Below, in pieces: positions 48,490 to 56,128 of a stretch of DNA of 64,000 nucleotides. The notes beneath the pieces were generated by a model. It was not told the DNA's origin and did no database searches. It saw only the letters and a program-made list of their open reading frames with translations. This stretch comes from Synechococcus sp. MEDNS5 (lineage in GTDB: Bacteria; Cyanobacteriota; Cyanobacteriia; PCC-6307; Cyanobiaceae), in contig NZ_CP047952.1 of NCBI RefSeq assembly GCF_014279875.1, forward strand, positions 1,302,001 through 1,366,000. The letters run 5' to 3'. Each line of letters starts with the position of its first letter. Within the stretch, counting starts at the first letter, position 1. Position numbers and translations under genes: made by a program.

Positions 48490-49029
48490 ATGGGCGACAA
48501 CCTCAAACCGATACGCAAACCCCGGATGGAACGTCGCTTCGAGAACGCGATCTGGAGGTTTCGCCTCATCACGCTCATTCCTGTGGTGATGAGCCTGATG
48601 GGCAGCATCAGTTGCTTCGTGCTCGGAACCTACGAAGAGCTGGCTGTGCTCTCGAAGGTGTTTCAGGGCCGTTTTACCTACGCCAACAGCACGTTGTTAA
48701 TCGGCAAGGTGGTTGGTGGGATTGATTTCTACCTGATCGGCATTGCCCTACTGATTTTCGGGTATGGCATCTACGAGTTGATCATTTCCGACATCGATGT
48801 CCGCCAGCAGGACAACTCCCAGGAACGGCGCAATCTCCTCAACATCGAATCCCTTGATGGGCTGAAGCAGAAACTCACCAAAGTGATCATCGTTGCCCTG
48901 ATCGTCACCGCCTTCAAGCTGATGGTGAGCTTCGAGGTGAAAACCATCACCGAACTCCTTCAGTACTGCGCCGGGGTGCTGATGCTGGCCTTCAGCGCCT
49001 ATCTGATCGGTCGCACGGGCAAGCACTGA
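48490..49029 (+). CDS. YqhA family membrane protein (UPF0114)
   Basis: A 179-residue protein with four hydrophobic helices at about 25-48, 75-97, 130-150 and 158-175. Conserved blocks include FENAIWRFRLITLIPVVMSL, GIDFYLIGIALLIFGYGIYE and LLNIESLDGLKQKLTKVIIV. The family is widespread in bacteria but has no known function. It starts 43 bases after the zinc-ribbon gene. It is the last host gene with ordinary context before the interrupted sigma factor. Confidence 0.85.
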   Translation: MGDNLKPIRKPRMERRFENAIWRFRLITLIPVVMSLMGSISCFVLGTYEELAVLSKVFQGRFTYANSTLLIGKVVGGIDFYLIGIALLIFGYGIYELIISDIDVRQQDNSQERRNLLNIESLDGLKQKLTKVIIVALIVTAFKLMVSFEVKTITELLQYCAGVLMLAFSAYLIGRTGKH

Positions 49030-49049
49030 AGAGGGTTCTGGGTCTGCAT

Positions 49050-49085
49050 CCCCCTAAAGGATGAAAGGCGTTCATCCCCAGGGGG
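49050..49085. terminator. Nested inverted repeat after YqhA gene
   Basis: An outer stem CCCCCT/AGGGGG (49050-49055 and 49080-49085) encloses an inner stem GGATGAA/TTCATCC (49059-49065 and 49071-49077) around AGGCG. It is 21 bases after the YqhA stop and 59 bases before the sigma gene. There is no T-run, so it is a likely but not certain terminator. Confidence 0.55.
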
Positions 49086-49143
49086 GAGGCAGAGAAAGGC
49101 ACAGGCAGCGGACGGTGAAAAGGTTCCAACGCCATGCCCACAA

Positions 49144-49503
49144 ATGACCTCCACCCCAGTACCAACGCAGCCCTGCCGCCGGCTCGAACGTCTCCAGCGC
49201 CGGGAGCAGCACCGACCAATTCCTGCATCAATTCAAAAGCGCAACGGACTGGTGTTGCAACACCTGGGGCTGGCTCACCATGCCGCCAATCGACAGCTGC
49301 CCCGCGGCGGTGGCGAGTACGACGACCTCTGCCAGGAAGCCTGTCTCGGACTCGTCAAAAGTTTGGACCGCTTCGAGCCCTCCCGAGGCCACCAGGTGAG
49401 CAGCTATGCGATGCCAAAAGCAACGGGACAGATTCTTCATTACAGGCGTGATCGCTTGCACACCCTGAGGATTCCTTGGCGGATCAAGGAGTACCGGGTC
49501 TAA
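49144..49503 (+). pseudogene. Sigma-70 family sigma factor, truncated by element insertion
   Basis: The frame gives 119 residues. From about residue 30 it shows sigma region 1.2/2: QKRNGLVLQHLGLAHHAANR, YDDLCQEACLGLVKSLDRF and RGHQVSSYAMPKATGQILHY. These correspond to the -10 recognition and core-binding parts. After TLRIPWR the protein reads IKEYRV and stops. Regions 3 and 4 of a sigma factor, another 100-150 residues with the -35 HTH, are absent. The serine recombinase starts 34 bases later, so the simplest reading is that an integrated element cut the gene and the rest lies at the far junction outside this window. A naturally short protein is the alternative. Confidence 0.75.
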
Positions 49504-49515
49504 CGTAGCGCATAG
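49480..49515. other. Probable attL region of the integrated element
   Basis: This stretch covers the codons for RIPWRIKEYRV and the stop of the interrupted sigma gene. Host homology is expected to end here, since conserved sigma sequence continues past PWR in relatives. The exact crossover cannot be placed without the attR side or an empty site. Large serine recombinases leave a short (often 2-base) shared core. Confidence 0.45.
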
Positions 49516-49536
49516 TGATTGCAGCGGGTTGCGGTG

Positions 49537-50955
49537 ATGCGCGTCGGATACAGCAGGGTTTCGGACCAGCAGCAGATGTCCACGAACCCGCTCGAGGCAG
49601 CAACCATCGAGCTGGAACGCGCCGGGGCCGAAACCGTGTTGGTGGAAGTCGGCAGCGGCCGCTCAGACGAACACCGCCCCAAGTTCAGGCAGCTGCGGGA
49701 ATGGATCCTCGACGGCAAGGTGTCGCAAGTGATCTGCCCATCGCAGGATCGACTGGGCCGAAACCTGGATCTAGTGCTGGATTTTGTTCAGCTCTGCCAC
49801 ATCCAGAAAGTGGCCCTGGTGGATCTCAACGGCCGTGAATTGGAAGTGCATTCGGCCGACGGCCGACTAATGACCACCATCATTGGCGCTCTGGATGAAC
49901 ACCGCTCCAGGCTTTACGGCGAGAAAGTCCGCAGGGCGATGCGGTCGGCCCGGGAGCAGGGACTGCCGGCACGCTCGAAGCTGCCCTTCGGTTACCGGAA
50001 GGTGCGCAACGACAGCGGCCGTTTCGTTGCCATCGAGATCGATCCAGTCACAGGCCCGCTTGCCAGACAACGCATTGAATGGTTTCTGGCCGGTGATTCC
50101 GTCATGGCCCTGTATCGGCGGGTGGTGGATAAACAACCCGGCCACAGCATGAGTCATCGGCAAATGGCCAAGTGGTTGGCCTCACCGATGCTCACTGGCC
50201 GACTGACGTGGAAAGCGAACCACCAAACCAAAAACTGCGATGAGGTTGCGTCCGAGCAAACATTTCCGGCCCTGGTGACTGATGCCGAGCACAAGGCCAT
50301 CCAGATCCGACTGGAGCAGGGAAAGAACAATCAAGGCCGCGCAGGGCGAAAGCAACGGATACTCACGGGACTGGGGCGCTGTTCTGCTTGCGGATGCGTT
50401 CTCACCTATCGGTATCACCGGCCAGATCTGCAATACCTGCGCTGTGCCAATCGGGTTTGCACTCAGAACAGCAGATCAATCCGCGTAGATCAGGTGTTCA
50501 GCGTTCTGCAGTACGCGCTCAACCTTCACGCCCTGGCCATGGTGCCATTGCTGGCACGGCCAGATATTGACCCACCCGAAGTGTTCACGCTCGAGGCTGA
50601 GATTGCCCAGCTGAAAGCGATCAGCGGCACTGAAGCGGTCATTGAAGAGAAAGAACGCCAAATTCAACGGCTACGGAATGTGGACAACACCGCACCAGTC
50701 CGTTTGCTCGTTGGTGCGCTTCGGTCGCAGACGTTCTGGCTTCAGGAAGATGCCGAGCTCAACAACGTGCTGCACCAGCTGCTGGATTCAATCGTCGTGG
50801 ACCTTGGGGAAGGTGTGAACACTGCCAGGGTGATCGCTGTCCGTTGTCGCACCAGCCCTGCCGAGGCTCCACTGCCGCAGGACCAGAACAATGTGCTGAT
50901 TCCGGTGACGGCCGAGCAGATACAGCTGACGCTGGAACAGGCAGGGCTGCACTGA
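49537..50955 (+). CDS. Large serine recombinase (integrase)
   Basis: A 472-residue site-specific recombinase. The N-terminal catalytic domain (~1-140) begins MRVGYSRVSDQQQM, with the nucleophile serine at residue 9 and the arginine-rich SQDRLGRNLDLVLDFVQLCH. The Recombinase domain follows (~160-260, LPFGYRKVRNDSG). A zinc ribbon near residues 282-308 reads CSACGC and RCANRVC. A coiled-coil segment follows (EIAQLKAISGTEAVIEEKER). Such enzymes integrate phages and excise them with an accessory factor. The ATG at 49537 is preferred over TTG at 49519. It is the only rightward gene of the element and lies next to the split sigma gene. Confidence 0.95.
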   Translation: MRVGYSRVSDQQQMSTNPLEAATIELERAGAETVLVEVGSGRSDEHRPKFRQLREWILDGKVSQVICPSQDRLGRNLDLVLDFVQLCHIQKVALVDLNGRELEVHSADGRLMTTIIGALDEHRSRLYGEKVRRAMRSAREQGLPARSKLPFGYRKVRNDSGRFVAIEIDPVTGPLARQRIEWFLAGDSVMALYRRVVDKQPGHSMSHRQMAKWLASPMLTGRLTWKANHQTKNCDEVASEQTFPALVTDAEHKAIQIRLEQGKNNQGRAGRKQRILTGLGRCSACGCVLTYRYHRPDLQYLRCANRVCTQNSRSIRVDQVFSVLQYALNLHALAMVPLLARPDIDPPEVFTLEAEIAQLKAISGTEAVIEEKERQIQRLRNVDNTAPVRLLVGALRSQTFWLQEDAELNNVLHQLLDSIVVDLGEGVNTARVIAVRCRTSPAEAPLPQDQNNVLIPVTAEQIQLTLEQAGLH

Positions 50956-50999
50956 ATTGCTAGTTGATCGGACCACTGGGGGTCGGTGTTTGGTGGGCT

Positions 51000-51028
51000 C
51001 GGTAGTGCTGGTGCCCCCGGCACTACCG
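51000..51028. terminator. Hairpin between convergent recombinase and phage operon
   Basis: CGGTAGTGC (51000-51008) pairs perfectly with GCACTACCG (51020-51028) around an 11-base loop. It lies between the recombinase stop (50955) and the stop of the last minus-strand phage gene (51090). A bidirectional terminator without a T-run is the likely role; a recombination-related site is an alternative. Confidence 0.55.
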
Positions 51029-51089
51029 GATCCGTCGATCGCGCCCTGATCACGCCCGCCGAAAGCCACTGACTTCCGTTCTGCAGAGA

Positions 51090-51368
51090 TCAACCCGATT
51101 CCTCGGGCAGCAATGCACACCTACAGGACCAATGGGCTGGGTGGGCGGCAAGCTCTGATTTCAGCAGCAACATTCCGTCCATTGGCCGGCACGTTGGACA
51201 GACCTTTTCGTCTTCTTTGGTGACCCAGCGATACGTTGATGCGTTCCAGGTATCCAGCTCGATTTGGCTGCTGATGCCCCACACGCCGGCTGCAATGGCT
51301 GCAGTGACCTGAGCCTCGATTTGCTTCCTGCCCTGGCCGAACAGGTTCTGCATCCAATTACTAAACAT
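51090..51368 (-). CDS. Phage head morphogenesis protein fragment (Mu-F/SPP1 gp7-like C-terminus)
   Basis: A 92-residue protein with the C-terminal signature of phage minor head proteins: the spaced YRWVTKEDEKVCPTCRPMDG followed by LAAHPAHWSCRCALLPEE, i.e. CxxC plus HxxHxxCRC-like residues. Complete members are 250-400 residues and sit next to the portal gene. Here only the tail is present. It overlaps the 116-residue gene by 8 bases (GATGTTTAG). Confidence 0.75.
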   Translation of the reverse strand: MFSNWMQNLFGQGRKQIEAQVTAAIAAGVWGISSQIELDTWNASTYRWVTKEDEKVCPTCRPMDGMLLLKSELAAHPAHWSCRCALLPEESG

Positions 51369-51711
51369 CGGTCTTCCTCTCGAATTGATTGGCGATGTTC
51401 TCGGAATCGACCGTGCCGTATCTGAGCAATTCGGCTGGGGATTTCATTGGGGGGATCGTTCCACCGCCGATGGCCTGTGCACCCTCCGCGATGCGACGCT
51501 GATGGGTGAACATTGCGGCACCGATTGCATCGGCGAGCGTGTCGTTTAGCCCTGCCAGGGCAGCAGCGTATTCGGCTTTGCTGGCGTCATCAGGCAGGCT
51601 TTCCATCGTGCGGATGGCGGCTTCCATTTCTGGTCGAACCTGTGCAGCGATGTCCTTTTCGACGCCACGTAGGAATGATTCCTGTTGGTCGAGATATTCT
51701 TGTTCAGTCAT
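51361..51711 (-). CDS. Phage-element hypothetical protein
   Basis: A 116-residue, acidic, helical protein (MTEQEYLDQQESFLRGVEKD, MEAAIRTMESLPDDASKAEY, LNDTLADAIGAAMFTHQRRI). Since minor head proteins have a helical N-terminal domain and the next gene encodes only their C-terminal signature, the two could be halves of one protein split into coupled frames; this is inference. The ATG at 51711 is chosen over GTG at 51720. Confidence 0.6.
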   Translation of the reverse strand: MTEQEYLDQQESFLRGVEKDIAAQVRPEMEAAIRTMESLPDDASKAEYAAALAGLNDTLADAIGAAMFTHQRRIAEGAQAIGGGTIPPMKSPAELLRYGTVDSENIANQFERKTDV

Positions 51712-51964
51712 CCAACTCACCTTTCTTGGGACGTCCCATCCTGATCAGTTGGGGCGGTGGGGTTTTTCCGTCGATTAATACTTTCACCGCTGATGAGATT
51801 GCAGTTGCTCGATGCTTCCATTCCCGGCAACTACTACCTGGGAACTTTTTCTGTTCCACCTCCATGGCTAGGGAATGAAGTGATGCTGTGAGCGATGCGT
51901 ATCTGCGACTGAACTCCTGTAAAGAATTTTGAGTGAAATACGCCGTCGGTGATCGTCCACTCAT
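51704..51964 (-). CDS. Phage-element hypothetical protein
   Basis: An 86-residue protein (MSGRSPTAYFTQNSLQEFSR, YASLTASLHSLAMEVEQKKF, REWKHRATAISSAVKVLIDG). It is basic and helical. The ATG at 51964 overlaps the previous stop by ATGA, and its own stop overlaps the next gene by 8 bases. No family was recognised. Confidence 0.55.
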   Translation of the reverse strand: MSGRSPTAYFTQNSLQEFSRRYASLTASLHSLAMEVEQKKFPGSSCREWKHRATAISSAVKVLIDGKTPPPQLIRMGRPKKGELDD

Positions 51965-52587
51965 GCCCTGGCCTCCCATTCCTTGATTATTTTGCCTGCT
52001 TTTTTAAGGAGGGCGCTGTTCTCGGATGCTGCTTGTTTCAGCATTCGAATCTCGTGATCTGCTTCTGCAATTTTGTTGCGTAGGGCTTTCATCTCACTGG
52101 AGTAAGAATTAAATGCGTTATTCACTATCTTCTGGTTCGCTGCAATTAAGTCTGTCGTCTTTTTTCTTTCCTTCTCTGCTGATTTGGCGAAAGATTGGGC
52201 TTGCTCTTGGAGTGCCTGATTATGGGATGTTTGAGAGCGGGCTTGCTCTTCGAGTTTTTTGAGGTCTTGGCTGATATTCCAACTGGATTGCATGGCTCGA
52301 GCCGTCGATGAGATGGCCTCTGCTGCCCTGCTGACATCGGGCTCGGATAGACGATCGTGGAGTGCTGCGAGTTGCTCTCGCATCTCGCCCAGTTCATCCA
52401 CATCCTCAACTCGTTCGGCGACCTCCGCTTCCAGTTCCTGTCCCTGTGGCTCGTAAGCATCGATTTCAGGTTCCTTGAGGTTTACTTCGATCCAGCTGGT
52501 GGCTTGGTACAGATGCAAATCATCTGGAATATCAACCCACTGATTCTTTAGGTGGGGAACAACATCGCCGACGTATTTAACTCTCAT
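51961..52587 (-). CDS. Phage-element coiled-coil protein
   Basis: A 208-residue protein. Residues 1-40 form a small beta domain (MRVKYVGDVVPHLKNQWVDI), and the rest is a long charged coiled coil (ELGEMREQLAALHDRLSEPD, LKKLEEQARSQTSHNQALQE, IAEADHEIRMLKQAASENSA). A structural or scaffold role is possible. The ATG shares a base with the stop of the preceding gene (TGATG). Confidence 0.6.
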   Translation of the reverse strand: MRVKYVGDVVPHLKNQWVDIPDDLHLYQATSWIEVNLKEPEIDAYEPQGQELEAEVAERVEDVDELGEMREQLAALHDRLSEPDVSRAAEAISSTARAMQSSWNISQDLKKLEEQARSQTSHNQALQEQAQSFAKSAEKERKKTTDLIAANQKIVNNAFNSYSSEMKALRNKIAEADHEIRMLKQAASENSALLKKAGKIIKEWEARA

Positions 52588-53147
52588 CAGCGAACCCGGT
52601 TTGCACGGACATCGCCCTGGTGCTGGCGGAGCAATTGCGCACGGCGCAGACGCATATTTTCCTCGGCTTGGGCCATGGCCATCCCTTTCAACATGCTGGC
52701 TTCACGAGCTTTCCGTTGCTCGGCTTCCATCTGCTTGAGACGCATCTCATTCATTTCTGGCTGCTGTTGTCTGGCCGCTGCTTCCTGAAGTTGTGCAGCT
52801 GCCTCTGGTGCTAACTGCTGCAATTTCATTTGGTCGGTGAGATTTCCACCATTAGCAAATGGGTTGCTATCAAACAATCGTTGTGCTTCTGCTTTGCGTG
52901 CTGCTTCGGCTTGCTGCTCATCAGTTGGGCGAACTGAATCCCACTTGCCGGCAAGAACATCAGCTTTTAGCCCTGCGTTGCAAGTTCCATCCAAGATCGA
53001 GACCAGCTCTGGGTCAGCAAGCCTAATTTGAAATGATTCAGTGACAAACTGGTCTGCAAATCCACCGAAACCTTCATCGGGCATGGGGCGTTCACTAACG
53101 GCAGACCAGCGCCTAAGCACGCTGTCACAAGTTGAATACCAAGCCAT
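52587..53147 (-). CDS. Phage-element hypothetical protein, Gln/Glu-rich C-terminus
   Basis: A 186-residue protein. The N-terminal ~75 residues look globular (DEGFGGFADQFVTESFQIRL, ELVSILDGTCNAGLKADVLA). The remainder is a charged, Gln/Glu/Arg-rich helix (QLAPEAAAQLQEAAARQQQP). No family was recognised. It starts 41 bases after the 57-residue gene, the only real gap in this operon, where an AT-rich TATAAT box is present. Confidence 0.6.
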   Translation of the reverse strand: MAWYSTCDSVLRRWSAVSERPMPDEGFGGFADQFVTESFQIRLADPELVSILDGTCNAGLKADVLAGKWDSVRPTDEQQAEAARKAEAQRLFDSNPFANGGNLTDQMKLQQLAPEAAAQLQEAAARQQQPEMNEMRLKQMEAEQRKAREASMLKGMAMAQAEENMRLRRAQLLRQHQGDVRANRVR

Positions 53148-53174
53148 GAAACTAAATCTTTTGCTGTCTCAATT

Positions 53175-53180
53175 ATTATA
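53175..53180 (-). promoter_or_regulatory. Possible -10 box upstream of the 186-residue gene
   Basis: The minus strand reads TATAAT here, 28 bases before the ATG at 53147 and inside an AT-rich stretch. No convincing -35 hexamer lies 16-18 bases further upstream, so this is a weak call. Confidence 0.25.
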
Positions 53181-53188
53181 AGCTTTGT

Positions 53189-53362
53189 TTATACATTGCT
53201 ACTGTAGCCAGCATCAATTAATCGCTGCCCGAGCCGTCGAGGGATAAAGCAAATGAGAATCCAACTAACAGCGTTCACAAACTCCGGGTCTCTCCAGGCC
53301 TCTGGCGGTGGATCCATCTCATCCAAGTAAGCCAACCACTCCGAGCAGGTGCCGCGTTCCAT
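53189..53362 (-). CDS. Small phage-element protein (57 aa) following the tape measure
   Basis: The minus strand from ATG at 53362 gives 57 residues (MERGTCSEWLAYLDEMDPPP, EFVNAVSWILICFIPRRLG, QRLIDAGYSSNV). The ATG shares its A with the TGA of the tape-measure gene, so it is translationally coupled to it. Small proteins coupled to the tape measure are often tail-assembly factors, but here it follows rather than precedes it, so that role is only a suggestion. Confidence 0.6.
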   Translation of the reverse strand: MERGTCSEWLAYLDEMDPPPEAWRDPEFVNAVSWILICFIPRRLGQRLIDAGYSSNV

Positions 53363-55983
53363 CAGCGAAGGCCCAATCGGCTGCGCTGGCTGCGACTGTT
53401 CTTCAGACTGTTCATTGATTTGGTGAAGCCACCTGCAGCACCACGCTTGGCCCCACGCTCTTCAGCTTCACGCGCCAAGGCAACACCTTGATCGACGGTC
53501 AGGTATTCAACGGAGTTGATGACGGTCGTTTCAATATGGATCGGGCCGCTCTGCCCACCAGCAGCACCGCCGCTGATGCTGCTTCCATCAGCACCTGCAG
53601 CTCGACCACCGCCGTTGCTCGGGCTGTATCGCGCCATCGCATCGGACATCGGCACGATTGTCGTCCGACCGCCACTTGAAAGCGCCAGCTCTGGACCTTC
53701 CTCGCCCACAATCGCTGGCCCTGTGCTGGGCAGCACGCCGCCATCAGCAAAACGGGGAACTTTCCCAAAATTCCCACTGAGGATTGAGAACAGACCAACG
53801 CCATCCTTGCCGCCCAGGGCACTAACAGCGCCCGTCACAGCATTCAGGATCAGTGCTTTGCCGATTGCCTGCAAAATGTCGCTGGCAAGACTCTTCATTG
53901 CTTCACCCAGTCGGTCCGTCTCGGTGACTGCTAATCCGATCGCGTCAACAATGCCGGTTTCGATGGTGTTGCCGACGCTTTGAATCAGCTGGTTGTAACG
54001 CTCGGTTTCGGCGTTGAGTTCCCGTTGTGCCTTTACCTGTTCTGCAAGATCGAATGCCTCGTTGAAGGGGACCCCCTTGTTCAGCACCAGATCCTCAACC
54101 TGCGCAGCTAAATCGGCATCGCCGCCAAACTTGCGCTCGTTTTGAAGGCTCCGCAGCTGGTCTCTAAGGCCCTGCGTTGGATCTCCCCCGATACGACTGG
54201 CACCTGCGATGGTGCGCTCGAAGCCCGCAATCTGAAGCAGAAGGTTGCGCTGGTCCTTCAGCTGTGAGGTGCGGTCCTTTTCAATCTGGGCAAGCTTTTG
54301 GCCAACACCGATTCGGACGTTATCGATGTCCAGCAGCGCTTTGGTTTCTAGTTGAGCGCGGACTCTTGCGTCTGCTTCGTTCTCCAGCTGGCCGAACAAC
54401 CTGTTTCGGATGTTGAGTTCGTCTCTGATGCCCTGCAGTCGGGCAGCAAGCGCATCGTTCCCGGCAAGTTCTGCACGTGCCAGGTCAGCAGCCAGTCGAT
54501 TCAGTTCTCGCTGGGTGAACACTGCCTGTTCTGCAGCACGGAGCCGTTTCTCTGCGTCTGCTGCCCTTTTGACTGCATCGGGGTCGGGTTTTTGCTTGTA
54601 TTGCTCGGTTTTTGTTTTGGGGACTGTCGGCGCTGGTGGTCCGATGAATCCATCCTGTGCAAGGAGCGGTTGAAGGAGTCGCTGCAGTTCTCGAATCCGT
54701 TCGTTTGATGCCTCCAGACGTCTTTCGAGTGCTCGAACCTGTGGCCCGCTTTGGTCCGTTGGAGCAACTTCGGCCAGACGCTTTTCGATGTTGGTTTTCA
54801 GGCCCTGCTCGATCTTCAACTGGCCTTGGAGCGCACCACGCTGAAGGTCTTGGATTGCCTCTGCACCCTTTGTCAGACCCTTGACGATTTCTGTGCCTAG
54901 GTCTTGGAAAGTCGCGCCGATCGACTTGGTCAGCGGTCCCAGGGCCAGCTTCAAGTTGGTGAGGGATTGCTTCAGTCGTGCCCCGGCTTCATCGGGACCG
55001 TCGGCAATCACTTTTGCGTTTTCGCCGAACTTATCCAGCTCGCCCTGGGTGAAGGTGACGAAGTCGGCCACCGTGACCTTGCCGTCCTTAAGTCTCTTAT
55101 CCAACTCTGCGGTGCTGATCTTCAGAGACTCGGCAAAGCGTCCAAACGCACCAGGCAATCGGTCGCCAATCTGTCCGCGAAGTTCCTCGGCTTGAACCTT
55201 GCCTTTCGAGAGGATCTGGATCGCTGCGTTCAGAGTGCCGTTGAGTTTTTCTTGGTCGCCGCCCAGTGCCTTGTTGCTGGCACTTAGGCCACGAATGACC
55301 GTGTCGATGTCTTTGAAGCTCAGACCAACAGAGTCGGCGGCTGCGGTGATCTTGGTGATGTTGCCGATCGCTTCATTCAGCGGAACGTTGAAGTCTTCGC
55401 TCACTTCACGGGCCAGCTGCAGCGACTTATCGAAATTCGAGCCAGCAACACCCCGAAGAGCTGTTTCCAGTTTCCCGACTTCAGCTGCGGTGATTGAGGA
55501 TTCTTTGCCTAGTTCACCCAAAGCGTTGGCAGCCTTCAGCGTCCCTGCGACGGCGGCAGCAACGATTGCACCCTTTGGCCCTGCGATTAACGCACCAGCA
55601 GCACCGGCCTGCAGGAAGTCCTGGCCTGGGACCGTTGCGAAGGCAGCACCAGCGCCAGCAGCTTTGCCGAGTCCAGCTCCACCGGCTCTGGAGTTCTTGA
55701 CACGCTGTTGTTCAAGCCTGCTGATCTGCTGCAGTTCGCGTTTCTGTAGGGCCAGCTCAGTTCGCTGCAGCCGCAGGTCGGTAATGCGCTTTTTTGCCCT
55801 GGTGGCTTGTTCGGCGCTGACGCGTGTTAATGCTCTGCGTTCACGGACGATTTGTTTATCGACGCTCAGAATATCCTTGGTTGTCTCCTCAATTTTCTGC
55901 AGATTGCGATCTACTTTTTTAATTTGCCGCTCTGCAGCGGTGGAATTTACCTTAAGGAGAATATCGGCGTTGAAATTTGCCAC
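53362..55983 (-). CDS. Phage tail tape-measure protein
   Basis: An 873-residue protein with the features of tape measures: an N-terminal coiled coil (IKKVDRNLQKIEETTKDILS), a Gly/Ala-rich hydrophobic region (residues ~105-155), the TMP_3-type domain at about 160-330 (KVQAEELRGQIGDRLPGAFG, DKRLKDGKVTVADF), a long coiled coil to ~650, a hydrophobic segment near 700, and the C-terminal FADGGVLPSTGPAIVGEEGP that recurs in this family. The start is GTG at 55983, with an in-frame stop just upstream. Tape measures set tail length and help DNA pass the cell envelope. No other tail gene is visible nearby. Confidence 0.92.
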   Translation of the reverse strand: MANFNADILLKVNSTAAERQIKKVDRNLQKIEETTKDILSVDKQIVRERRALTRVSAEQATRAKKRITDLRLQRTELALQKRELQQISRLEQQRVKNSRAGGAGLGKAAGAGAAFATVPGQDFLQAGAAGALIAGPKGAIVAAAVAGTLKAANALGELGKESSITAAEVGKLETALRGVAGSNFDKSLQLAREVSEDFNVPLNEAIGNITKITAAADSVGLSFKDIDTVIRGLSASNKALGGDQEKLNGTLNAAIQILSKGKVQAEELRGQIGDRLPGAFGRFAESLKISTAELDKRLKDGKVTVADFVTFTQGELDKFGENAKVIADGPDEAGARLKQSLTNLKLALGPLTKSIGATFQDLGTEIVKGLTKGAEAIQDLQRGALQGQLKIEQGLKTNIEKRLAEVAPTDQSGPQVRALERRLEASNERIRELQRLLQPLLAQDGFIGPPAPTVPKTKTEQYKQKPDPDAVKRAADAEKRLRAAEQAVFTQRELNRLAADLARAELAGNDALAARLQGIRDELNIRNRLFGQLENEADARVRAQLETKALLDIDNVRIGVGQKLAQIEKDRTSQLKDQRNLLLQIAGFERTIAGASRIGGDPTQGLRDQLRSLQNERKFGGDADLAAQVEDLVLNKGVPFNEAFDLAEQVKAQRELNAETERYNQLIQSVGNTIETGIVDAIGLAVTETDRLGEAMKSLASDILQAIGKALILNAVTGAVSALGGKDGVGLFSILSGNFGKVPRFADGGVLPSTGPAIVGEEGPELALSSGGRTTIVPMSDAMARYSPSNGGGRAAGADGSSISGGAAGGQSGPIHIETTVINSVEYLTVDQGVALAREAEERGAKRGAAGGFTKSMNSLKNSRSQRSRLGLR

Positions 55984-56128
55984 GATCGACCACTAAATGG
56001 GCTTATTAGTGCCATTTTAGCGGGCATTTTTTATGGCTCTATTGTGCTATTTCCCACAGTTAGGAGGTGGTCCACCGTCCGCTGATGGGCAGCAGTCGTG
56101 CGCTTGGTGGCTTAATCAGTTCTTAAAC

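Noticed and set aside
50788-51120. Minus-strand frame of about 110 codons beyond the Mu-F fragment
   Set aside because: It runs over a strong hairpin and into the recombinase gene; the Gly/Ser/Thr-rich stretch is too short to trust.
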